The notes beneath the pieces are model-generated. The model did not search any database. It was not told the origin of the DNA and was given only the letters and a program-made list of their open reading frames with translations. DNA of 20,301 nt from Geothermobacter sp964501815 (GTDB taxonomy: Bacteria > Desulfobacterota > Desulfuromonadia > Desulfuromonadales > Geothermobacteraceae): NCBI GenBank assembly GCA_964501815.1, contig CAZCUR010000046.1:1-20301 (forward strand), given 5' to 3'. Every line of letters begins with the position of its first letter. Positions within the stretch are counted from its first letter, which is position 1. Shown piece after piece: positions 14,637-20,301 of this stretch. The position numbers and the translations under genes are program-made.

Positions 14637-14876
14637 TCTCACCACCCGCTCGCGTTGCTCGCTCAAGGCACAGAGCACACGGAGAAATTCATTTTTAATG
14701 CAGAGAAGGCAAAAAAACTTGGTGAGACAACCACAGAACCATCTCTCTGCATCGGCCTCAAAAGCGTCTCTGCATTGGATGGGTTCCCCACCAGGCTTTC
14801 GGCTTTCTTCGTGCCCTTCGTGTCTTCGTGGTGAGAATCCGCTCTTCTCTGTGCTCTCCGTGCCTCAGTGGTGAGA
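14637..14876. repeat. Long imperfect inverted-repeat element (intergenic)
   Basis: Perfect 9-bp ends TCTCACCAC (14637-14645) and GTGGTGAGA (14868-14876). Inside these, GGCACAGAGCACACGGAGAA (14667-14686) pairs with the complement of 14845-14864 at 16 of 20 positions. A diverged second copy of the right end finishes with GTGGTGAGA at 14828-14836, 40 bases before the outer one. An inner 9-bp repeat ATGCAGAGA (14698-14706) faces TCTCTGCAT at 14744-14752 and again at 14768-14776. There is no transposase and no convincing coding frame. The wording resembles dispersed repeats I associate with environmental bacterial genomes (cacagag/cacggag type); I name no database family. It separates the DUF1015 gene from serC. 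Confidence 0.75.
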
Positions 14877-14883
14877 CCTTGCC

Positions 14884-16215
14884 CTATTTAATCTTCCGGC
14901 ATTCCAGATAAAACCGCTTCTCGTCCGCCTCGCCCATGGAGAAGGTTTTGCGCGGCAGGGCTCCGTCGACAATGATGGAGCGGAACAGTTCGAATTTGGA
15001 GATCGCCGGCAGCAGAAAACCGATATGGCCCTCTTGCGCCCCCAGACGGGCGACAACGTCGGCGCCGTGGACATAATCAATCCGGCCGCCGTTGTCCTTC
15101 AGCCACTGGTCGAGAAAGCATTGCAGCGTCCCGACCGCCAGCTGGGCCGGGGCGTTCGCGATCTCGAACAGACCGCACTGCCCCCCAGCCACCCAGCCGA
15201 TACGCTGGGCGGTATCCGCCACATTGACGGCATCATCCAGCCCCGAAACATCTCCGGGGATCAGCTGGCGGATACGGGCCCCCTGGTCGCCGAGCCAGGC
15301 GGTCAAATCGACCAGCAGCCGTTTCGGGTCGACATCAAACAGCACCCGGTGGATGGCCTCAAACTCCAGCCCCGGATCGTGCAGGTTGACCAGTTCGACC
15401 AAAGCCCAGCGAGCCGGATGATCCATGACCTCGGCCGGATTGGTCGCCTCCGACTTGATCTGCTCCCAGATGGCCTTGGCCGTGGCGAAGCTGTGATTGC
15501 CATCCCCCATGGCGTAGAGCATGGGGGAGGCGCCCTGGAGCTGATAACGGGCGGCAAAAACCTCGGGGTCGGCCAGCCGCCGCAACGCGGAAGCCACCTG
15601 GTCGATCAGCTCGGGAGCACTGACCTGCCAACCGCGCACCCGGCCGCCATTTTCCATCAGTTCGACATCGTACAGGGCCGGCAGGTCCCGCTCAAACAAC
15701 GGTTCGATAACCGTCCGGTCAGGATCGTCGATCAGCACCATGATGTGCGGCAGCTCGAGACTGGCATGCTGTCGCACGCGGATACGGGGCGGCAAACGGT
15801 CGAGAATGGTCCCTTCGGTGGCGCGGATCAGGCTGTCGGCACCGGCACGGTAGTCATAGGCCTCCAGATCGAGCGCGACAACCAGTCCCTTGCGGGACGG
15901 CACCTGTGCGGTCTGCCGGTCGAGCAGAACAAAACCGGGCGGCAGGGCCTGCAGCACCCCCTCCGCCAGATAACGTTCCATGGTGCGGTTGATGGTCGCA
16001 ATCCGGTCGTCGGCGTCTCCCGCCTCCAGATAAACCTCGGGAAAAATCAGACGCAACGTCGAAGGGGCATCCCCGACAAAATCCTCCACCCGGCGCCAGT
16101 ATTCGGGTTCCGAGGTGTACTGGTCACAGGCGATCACCGCCCAGCGCGTCAGATCGACATGGCCGGCTGGCAGCAGAATGTCCGGGACCTTCAGGCCGAT
16201 ATCGGAAAAATCCAT
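14884..16215 (-). CDS. DUF1015 family protein
   Basis: A 443-residue protein of the DUF1015 family (COG4198 type), biochemical function unknown. Visible motifs are RWAVIACDQYTSEPEYW near residues 25-40 and the family hallmark MGDGNHSFATAKAIW at 236-250, with HASLELPHIMVLIDD between them. It is predicted soluble. The ATG at 16215 has GGGAG 6 bases upstream; the TTG one codon earlier is less likely. It begins 10 bases after the small Cys-rich gene and follows DAHP synthase in the same direction. Family members are often found beside serA/serC in other bacteria (from general knowledge), and here serC lies 281 bases downstream, which supports a role linked to serine or phosphoserine metabolism without proving it. 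Confidence 0.9.
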   Translation of the reverse strand: MDFSDIGLKVPDILLPAGHVDLTRWAVIACDQYTSEPEYWRRVEDFVGDAPSTLRLIFPEVYLEAGDADDRIATINRTMERYLAEGVLQALPPGFVLLDRQTAQVPSRKGLVVALDLEAYDYRAGADSLIRATEGTILDRLPPRIRVRQHASLELPHIMVLIDDPDRTVIEPLFERDLPALYDVELMENGGRVRGWQVSAPELIDQVASALRRLADPEVFAARYQLQGASPMLYAMGDGNHSFATAKAIWEQIKSEATNPAEVMDHPARWALVELVNLHDPGLEFEAIHRVLFDVDPKRLLVDLTAWLGDQGARIRQLIPGDVSGLDDAVNVADTAQRIGWVAGGQCGLFEIANAPAQLAVGTLQCFLDQWLKDNGGRIDYVHGADVVARLGAQEGHIGFLLPAISKFELFRSIIVDGALPRKTFSMGEADEKRFYLECRKIK

Positions 16216-16225
16216 CAACAGCTCC

Positions 16226-16486
16226 CTACTTGATACGTTTCAGATGACTCGGGCCCGGGTCCCTGACCGGCGGTTCATCACCGTCCTTGCGCGGCGCCTC
16301 TTCACCGATCATCGGCAGGGCGCCCTCGGCCAGCAGACGCTCGATCCCTTCGGCAACCGCCAGACACTGCTTCATGCAGACCTTGCGGGCCGGGCAGCTG
16401 GTGCAATCGGCTTCGCCGCCCGCGGCGCGCAGGGCATGGATCACCAGTTCCACGCTCTCGATCTGGTTCAGGGGGACAAAATACAT
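16226..16486 (-). CDS. Small Cys-rich protein
   Basis: An 86-residue protein with a C-x2-C-x5-C-x3-C cluster (C28, C31, C37, C41; DCTSCPARKVCMKQC) likely to bind a metal or Fe-S centre. A helical stretch and a charged, proline-rich tail follow. The ATG at 16486 has GGAGG 6 bases upstream, a strong site; upstream in-frame extension would run into the DAHP synthase gene. It lies 22 bases after DAHP synthase and 10 bases before the DUF1015 gene, so it is almost certainly in the same transcript. I do not recognise a named family. Confidence 0.82.
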   Translation of the reverse strand: MYFVPLNQIESVELVIHALRAAGGEADCTSCPARKVCMKQCLAVAEGIERLLAEGALPMIGEEAPRKDGDEPPVRDPGPSHLKRIK

Positions 16487-16508
16487 ATCCTGCCTCCTCG
16501 GCAACCTC

Positions 16509-17540
16509 TCAGGCTTGCAGGCCCAGGTTTTTGCCGGCGACCTCCACATAGGCGGCCAGTTTTTTCATCATGGCGGCGAAATCGTCCGGGCGCAACGACT
16601 GGGGTCCGTCCGAAGCCGCCTCTTCCGGATGCGGATGCACTTCGACGATCAGCCCGTCGGCCCCGGCCGCGACCGCCGCGAAACACATGGGCGGAACCAG
16701 ATGTGCGTGACCGGTGGCGTGCGAAGGGTCGACAATCACCGGCAGATGGGTCTGGCTCTTGAGCACAGGCACCGCCGCAATATCCAGGGTGTTGCGTGTG
16801 GCGGTTTCAAAAGTACGGATGCCGCGTTCGCAAAGAATGACCCGACGGTTGCCCTCGGCAAGAATGTACTCGGCACTCATCAGGTATTCCTGAATGGTGG
16901 TCGCCATGCCGCGCTTGAGCAGGATCGGCTTGTCAAGCTGGCCGAGCATCTTCAAAAGGGCAAAATTCTGCACGTTGCGGGCCCCGACCTGCATCACGTC
17001 GGCATAGCGGGCCACCAGTTCAACATCACGGGGATTGACCACCTCGGTGACAATCGGCAGGCCGGTCTCTTCACGCGCCAGAGCCAGCAACTTGAGCCCC
17101 TCCTCCTCCAGCCCCTGGAAGGCATAGGGGGAGGTACGCGGCTTGAAGGCGCCACCGCGCAACAGCCGGGCGCCTGAGGCCTTGACCGCCCGCGCGGTTT
17201 CCAGAATCTGCGCCTCGTTTTCCACCGAGCAGGGGCCGGCCATGACGATGAACTCGTCGCCGCCCACCGCCAGACCGGGGGCGATGTCCACCACCGTCGG
17301 CTCCGGCTTGACCTCGCGCCCCGCCAGCTTGTAGGGCTTGAGGATGGGCACCACGTTTTCGACACCGGGCAGGGTCTGCAGGGTCTGCAGAACCGTTTTG
17401 CCCCGTTCATCACCGACGGCGCCGATAACATTGCGGGTGGCGCCGTGGATGACATGCGGTTTGTAGCCGAGCTCGCGGATCCGTTTTTTCACTTCGGCCA
17501 GTTCCTTGCGGCTGGCCCCCGACTTCATGACGATGATCAT
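16509..17540 (-). CDS. aroF: 3-deoxy-7-phosphoheptulonate (DAHP) synthase, type I-beta with N-terminal regulatory domain
   Basis: This enzyme condenses phosphoenolpyruvate and erythrose-4-phosphate, the first step of the shikimate pathway. The 343-residue protein has an N-terminal ferredoxin-like/ACT-type domain (about residues 1-75). In Thermotoga DAHP synthase such a domain gives Tyr/Phe inhibition. The catalytic TIM barrel follows. Metal ligands C104 (GPCSVE), H274 (DPSHATGH), E300 (VEVHP) and D311 (SDGPQ) are offset by two from the Thermotoga residues. Substrate motifs LRGGAFKPRTSPYAF, QVGARNVQNFALL and LKRGMATT are intact. The ATG at 17540 has GGAG 7 bases upstream; a longer in-frame extension crosses the attenuator and is rejected. 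The gene is preceded by a Phe-rich leader peptide and terminator (17627-17785), so synthesis is probably controlled by Phe supply as well as by allostery. The symbol follows common usage and is not certain. Confidence 0.95.
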   Translation of the reverse strand: MIIVMKSGASRKELAEVKKRIRELGYKPHVIHGATRNVIGAVGDERGKTVLQTLQTLPGVENVVPILKPYKLAGREVKPEPTVVDIAPGLAVGGDEFIVMAGPCSVENEAQILETARAVKASGARLLRGGAFKPRTSPYAFQGLEEEGLKLLALAREETGLPIVTEVVNPRDVELVARYADVMQVGARNVQNFALLKMLGQLDKPILLKRGMATTIQEYLMSAEYILAEGNRRVILCERGIRTFETATRNTLDIAAVPVLKSQTHLPVIVDPSHATGHAHLVPPMCFAAVAAGADGLIVEVHPHPEEAASDGPQSLRPDDFAAMMKKLAAYVEVAGKNLGLQA

Positions 17541-17626
17541 TTTTCTGCTCCGTTCCGGCCGATGTCCTTGACAGGAAGGCCATGGGGCGCCCCCTCCCGC
17601 TGCCTTTCGTCCATCGACCAGAAACG

Positions 17627-17663
17627 AAAAAACCACGGGAGGCCGGCTTCGGTCTGCCCATGG
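17627..17663 (-). terminator. Attenuator terminator upstream of DAHP synthase
   Basis: On the minus strand CCATGGG (17657-17663) pairs with CCCGTGG (17633-17639), including one G-T pair. An inner CCG/CGG helix adds to the stem, and six T residues follow immediately (17632 to 17627). It lies 39 bases after the leader-peptide stop codon and about 87 bases before the DAHP synthase ATG. Its 5' arm is also part of a competing antiterminator. Confidence 0.85.
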
Positions 17664-17746
17664 TTCGATCGATTGCGTGCGTCGTTACGCCGTCTTGTCC
17701 GTCACAACCGGTCCACAGGCAGCCGCCAGGCAAAAAACCAGCTGCC
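17650..17746 (-). promoter_or_regulatory. Antiterminator/protector helices of the attenuator
   Basis: Strand 2, CGGCTGCCTGTGG (17713-17725), can pair with strand 3, CCATGGGCAGACCG (17650-17663), over 13 bp with two G-U pairs and one bulged A. This excludes the terminator stem. Strand 1, GGCAGCTG (17739-17746), can instead pair with the start of strand 2 over 8 bp (one G-U), freeing strand 3 for termination. Strand 1 lies in leader codons 14-16, just after the run of six Phe codons, so a ribosome stalled there would cover it. Confidence 0.8.
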
Positions 17747-17785
17747 AAAAAAGAAAAAGAAAAACCGGTCGGACCAAAACTGCAT
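17702..17785 (-). CDS. Phe/Trp-rich leader peptide for attenuation of DAHP synthase
   Basis: A 27-residue reading frame with an AGGAG ribosome site 8 bases before the ATG. Nine residues are Phe (3, 8-13, 17, 18), six of them consecutive, and three are Trp (4, 16, 20). This composition is like the enteric pheL leaders and hardly expected by chance. The TGA stop at 17702-17704 is followed by the terminator at 17627-17663. When charged tRNA-Phe is scarce the ribosome should stall at codons 8-13, cover strand 1 and let the antiterminator form. When Phe is plentiful the terminator should win. The peptide itself probably has no other job. GACCGGTT occurs twice in the frame (codons 6-8 and 25-27). 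Confidence 0.88.
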   Translation of the reverse strand: MQFWSDRFFFFFFGSWFFAWRLPVDRL

Positions 17786-17815
17786 GTCAGTCACTCCTGT
17801 GCAGGAATCAGGGCG

Positions 17816-17844
17816 TTAGTAGCAGAAAACAGGCGGAAAAGCAA
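17816..17844 (-). promoter_or_regulatory. Probable promoter of the leader-DAHP synthase operon
   Basis: On the minus strand TTGCTT (17839-17844), a 17-base spacer and TACTAA (17816-17821) with a TG one base upstream of the -10. It starts 12 bases after the otsA stop, leaving about 25 bases of leader before the leader-peptide ATG. The match is moderate; the spacing and extended -10 are the support. Confidence 0.5.
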
Positions 17845-17856
17845 GGACAAAGGGGG

Positions 17857-19290
17857 CTAGCGCCCCGCGTTGACGGCCAGCAGATGACGCAAAAAGAGCT
17901 CGACCCAGCGATGGACATCATGGCGACGCAGGTCCTGACGCAACCGACGCATGCGCTGCTGACGTTCCTCCTGGGGCATATGAAAGGCACGGCAGATCGC
18001 CTCGGCGGTCGCATCGATATCATAGGGGTTGACCAGCAGCGCATCCCGCCCCATCTGGTCGGCGGCGCCGGCGAATTCGCTCAAAATCAGCACCCCGTTG
18101 TTGTCCAGCGAACAGGCGCAGTACTCCTTGGCCACCAGGTTCATGCCGTCCCGCAACGGAGTGATCAGGGCTATTTCACAGGCACGGTAATGGGCCAGCA
18201 GCTGGACCGGATCGAGACTGCGGTACAGGTAGTGGATCGGCACCCAGCCCGCCTCACCGAAGCGGCTGTTGATGCGCCCGACCTCCCGGTCGAGCATCTC
18301 CTTGTGCCGCTGATACTCGGGGACATCGGTCCGGCTGGGAACGACAATCTGCAGCAGGGAACTGTGCCCCCGCATGTCCGGACAGATCTCCAGGGCTTTT
18401 TCAAAGGCCAGAAACCTTTCGCGCAACCCCTTGGTGTAATCGAGCCGGTCGATGCCAAGAATCAGCTGGCGGCCTTCGAGGTTTTCATGCAGATACCAGG
18501 CGGCTTCGTCCACCTCCCGGGTCGCCGCCCGCCGTTCGAAGTCGGCGACATCGATGCTGATGGGGAAATGCCCGGCGCGCACCACCCGGTCGCCGACCTG
18601 AAGCAGGGTGTGATAGCGCTGGCGGCCGATGATCCGGACCTCGGGCAGCTGCGCGGCGCCGCTGACGAAGTTGCGCCGGTCACGCAAGGTCTGAAAACCG
18701 ACCACATCGAAGGCAAGCAGGCCGCGCAACAGGTCGTTTTTCCACGGCAGTCGGCGTAACAGATCCGGAGACGGGAAGGGGATGTGCAGAAAAAAACCCA
18801 AACGCTGGGCGCACCCCTGCCGACGCAGGAATTCACCCACCAGCATCAGTTGATAATCGTGGACCCAGACCAGGTCGGAGGGCTCCAGCTGCCGGGCGAC
18901 AACCGAAGCGAACAGGTCATTGACGTCCCGGTAGACCGACCAGGTGGCCGATTCAAACCGGCAATGGCCGAGCAGGTCGTGGAAGAGCGGCCAGAGGGTT
19001 TCGTTGGAAAAGCCGTGGTAATAGCCCTGAACCTGATGGTCGCTCAAAGGCACCGGCAGCAGGCGATAACCACGCTGCTCGCCGAACTGCTCCAGCAGGG
19101 CATCGACCGGCGCTTCCTCCCCGCATCCGGGCCATCCGACCCACACCCCGCGGCGAGACTGGACCACCGGTTCCAGCGCCGTCACCAGGCCTCCCGACCC
19201 GGCGGCAATCTCCCAGCGGTTCTCCACCTGCTGAATGACCGCAGGCAAACGATTGGATACCACCACCATGCGACTTTGCGCTTTGTTCAT
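17857..19290 (-). CDS. otsA: Trehalose-6-phosphate synthase
   Basis: OtsA joins UDP-glucose (or a related donor) to glucose-6-phosphate to give trehalose-6-phosphate, an osmoprotectant precursor. The 477-residue GT20 glycosyltransferase has SNRLP at residues 12-16, GSGGLVTAL (31-39), VWVHDYQLML with D145 (141-150), donor-site R282 and K287 in RLDYTKG, and PLRDGMNLVAKEY with D381 and E389 (378-390). These match the E. coli OtsA active-site set. The ATG at 19290 overlaps the otsB stop in an ATGA arrangement, indicating translational coupling. A longer upstream frame lies entirely over otsB and is rejected. No clear terminator follows before the DAHP synthase leader promoter, so some read-through is possible. 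Confidence 0.97.
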   Translation of the reverse strand: MNKAQSRMVVVSNRLPAVIQQVENRWEIAAGSGGLVTALEPVVQSRRGVWVGWPGCGEEAPVDALLEQFGEQRGYRLLPVPLSDHQVQGYYHGFSNETLWPLFHDLLGHCRFESATWSVYRDVNDLFASVVARQLEPSDLVWVHDYQLMLVGEFLRRQGCAQRLGFFLHIPFPSPDLLRRLPWKNDLLRGLLAFDVVGFQTLRDRRNFVSGAAQLPEVRIIGRQRYHTLLQVGDRVVRAGHFPISIDVADFERRAATREVDEAAWYLHENLEGRQLILGIDRLDYTKGLRERFLAFEKALEICPDMRGHSSLLQIVVPSRTDVPEYQRHKEMLDREVGRINSRFGEAGWVPIHYLYRSLDPVQLLAHYRACEIALITPLRDGMNLVAKEYCACSLDNNGVLILSEFAGAADQMGRDALLVNPYDIDATAEAICRAFHMPQEERQQRMRRLRQDLRRHDVHRWVELFLRHLLAVNAGR

Positions 19291-20096
19291 GCTCTTGCCT
19301 CCCGTCCATGGCACCATTCCACCAGCAAATCCAGACAGCCAAGCAGCTGCTCCGGGGGACGCAGCCACCAGCGGGCCTGACTCGGCCGCACCTGCTGACG
19401 CACCAGCAATCCGATGCCCCGGTCGCCCAGCGCGGCAAAGGCATCCTCGTCCGTCAGGTCGTCCCCCAGATAAAGCGCCAGGGCGCCATCTTCCTCGGTC
19501 AGCAGGTCTGCGACCGCCGTCCCTTTGGTCCGCCCCGGACAACGCAGCTCGATCCCGCCATCAAAGGCGTGCAGCTCCAGCCCTGCGGCCGCGGCGATGT
19601 CCTCGAATCTGTCGCGGACCAGCGGTTCGCTGCGCCGCACCAGACTCTCATCCAGGCCGCGCCAGTGGACCGCGACAGTGAAGGGTTTGCGCTCGACCCG
19701 GTCCGGCGGCAATCCGAAATCGATCCGGGCCGCCTGATTCAGCGCCGAACTCCAGGCATCCGGCAGGGGCGGATGCAGCAGCCGTCCATCGGCCAGGCGC
19801 CGCTCCCAGCCGTGACAGCCCCAGATTTCCGGCAGCGGATCGAGAGCCAACAGACGCGGCATGTCGGCGACCGTGCGCCCGGTCACGATCACCAGGCGGC
19901 AGACATCCCTGCCCTGCAGGGCTTTCAGGCGGGGCAGGACGCCGGGGAAGGGCCAGGCCTGGTTCCTGTCGGCGACAAAAGGAGCCAGCGTGCCGTCATA
20001 GTCGAGCATCAGCAAAAGCCTTTCGGCCCGATCGAAACAGGCCTGAAAGGCATCAGGCTCCCACGGAACCGGTTGTGAAGCAATGGAAGAACTCAT
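19287..20096 (-). CDS. otsB: Trehalose-6-phosphate phosphatase
   Basis: OtsB dephosphorylates trehalose-6-phosphate to trehalose. The 269-residue HAD-superfamily enzyme has all four motifs: DYDGT with nucleophile D32 and acid D34 (residues 32-36), T72 in VTGR, K191, and GDDLTDED with D212/D213/D216 (211-218). The cap-domain ERKPFTVAVHWR segment is typical of trehalose phosphatases. The ATG at 20096 with GGAG 10 bases upstream is preferred. An ATG 14 codons earlier (20138) has a poorer ribosome site but is possible. otsB is first and otsA second, with a 4-base overlap. The promoter is not obvious in the short gap to the divergent tRNA gene. Confidence 0.96.
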   Translation of the reverse strand: MSSSIASQPVPWEPDAFQACFDRAERLLLMLDYDGTLAPFVADRNQAWPFPGVLPRLKALQGRDVCRLVIVTGRTVADMPRLLALDPLPEIWGCHGWERRLADGRLLHPPLPDAWSSALNQAARIDFGLPPDRVERKPFTVAVHWRGLDESLVRRSEPLVRDRFEDIAAAAGLELHAFDGGIELRCPGRTKGTAVADLLTEEDGALALYLGDDLTDEDAFAALGDRGIGLLVRQQVRPSQARWWLRPPEQLLGCLDLLVEWCHGREARA

Positions 20097-20183
20097 GAAA
20101 CAGTCGCTCCGTCGCGAAATCTTGACTGAGTCTACCATATTTTCACCGGGCTCCCCGCCATGGGCCGATTCATTGATTTTCCC

Positions 20184-20212
20184 TTGACACTCCCGGGGCC
20201 TTTGGCTATAAA
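20184..20212 (+). promoter_or_regulatory. Promoter of tRNA-Phe
   Basis: TTGACA (20184-20189), a 17-base spacer and TATAAA (20207-20212), followed by a GC-rich discriminator (CGGGCTC) as in stable-RNA promoters under stringent control. The tRNA begins 14 bases after the -10. Confidence 0.85.
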
Positions 20213-20225
20213 CGGGCTCTGCTTT

Positions 20226-20301
<76 letters not shown>

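Noticed and set aside
17541..17636. 32-residue N-terminal extension of DAHP synthase in the same frame
   Set aside because: It begins within the attenuator terminator region, lacks a ribosome site, and the ATG at 17540 gives the family's usual N-terminus.
19291..19542. 84-residue N-terminal extension of OtsA
   Set aside because: It lies wholly over otsB in another frame; the ATG at 19290 with the 4-base overlap gives the normal OtsA start.

Overview
This is a roughly 20 kb chromosomal window with high GC content, densely packed with housekeeping genes. The gene set suggests a desulfuromonad (Geobacter/Desulfuromonas-like) deltaproteobacterium: a B12-dependent methylmalonyl-CoA mutase, an unusual large acyl-CoA carboxylase, futalosine-pathway menaquinone genes, and serine genes next to a DUF1015 gene. 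This placement is inference from gene content; there is no rRNA in the window to confirm it. I see no phage, insertion sequence, CRISPR array or defence locus.

Layout. (1) 1-2848, minus strand: an XRE/cupin regulator followed by methylmalonyl-CoA mutase, which runs off the left edge a few codons before its end. (2) 3226-5897, plus strand: an unrecognised 362-residue protein, then mqnB and mqnD, tightly spaced as an operon for menaquinone synthesis. A small zinc-ribbon gene with its own promoter follows at 6021-6239. (3) A bidirectional terminator at 6285-6323 separates this block from a two-gene acyl-CoA carboxylase operon on the minus strand (carboxyltransferase, then biotin carboxylase fused to a biotin carrier; 11018 down to 6349). 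(4) 17856 down to 11270, minus strand: a Phe-rich leader peptide with an attenuator, DAHP synthase, a small Cys-rich protein and a DUF1015 protein. After a 240-bp non-coding repeat come serC, a hotdog thioesterase and serA, closed by a terminator. (5) 20096 down to 17857, minus strand: otsB-otsA for trehalose synthesis. (6) 20226-20301, plus strand: tRNA-Phe(GAA) behind a near-consensus promoter.

How it works together. The carboxylase and the mutase are consistent with a propionyl-CoA / methylmalonyl-CoA / succinyl-CoA route. The promoters of the carboxylase operon and of the XRE/cupin regulator share a 15-bp palindrome just upstream of a TTGACA -35 box, which suggests a small regulon. DAHP synthase feeds the shikimate pathway and hence chorismate, which supplies aromatic amino acids and also menaquinone through MqnB/MqnD. 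Its leader encodes nine Phe codons in 27 and has mutually exclusive antiterminator and terminator folds, so expression is probably set by Phe-tRNA charging.

The strongest discovery candidate is this Phe-sensing attenuator in front of a type I-beta DAHP synthase. Next are the shared palindrome and the inverted-repeat element between the DUF1015 gene and serC.

Stretches of about 300 bases without a protein gene: 2849-3225 holds two promoters and the palindrome, and I see nothing recognisable in 2937-3107. 11019-11335 holds the carboxylase leader, promoter and palindrome plus the serA terminator. 14603-14883 holds the repeat. 17541-17856 holds the leader peptide and attenuator.
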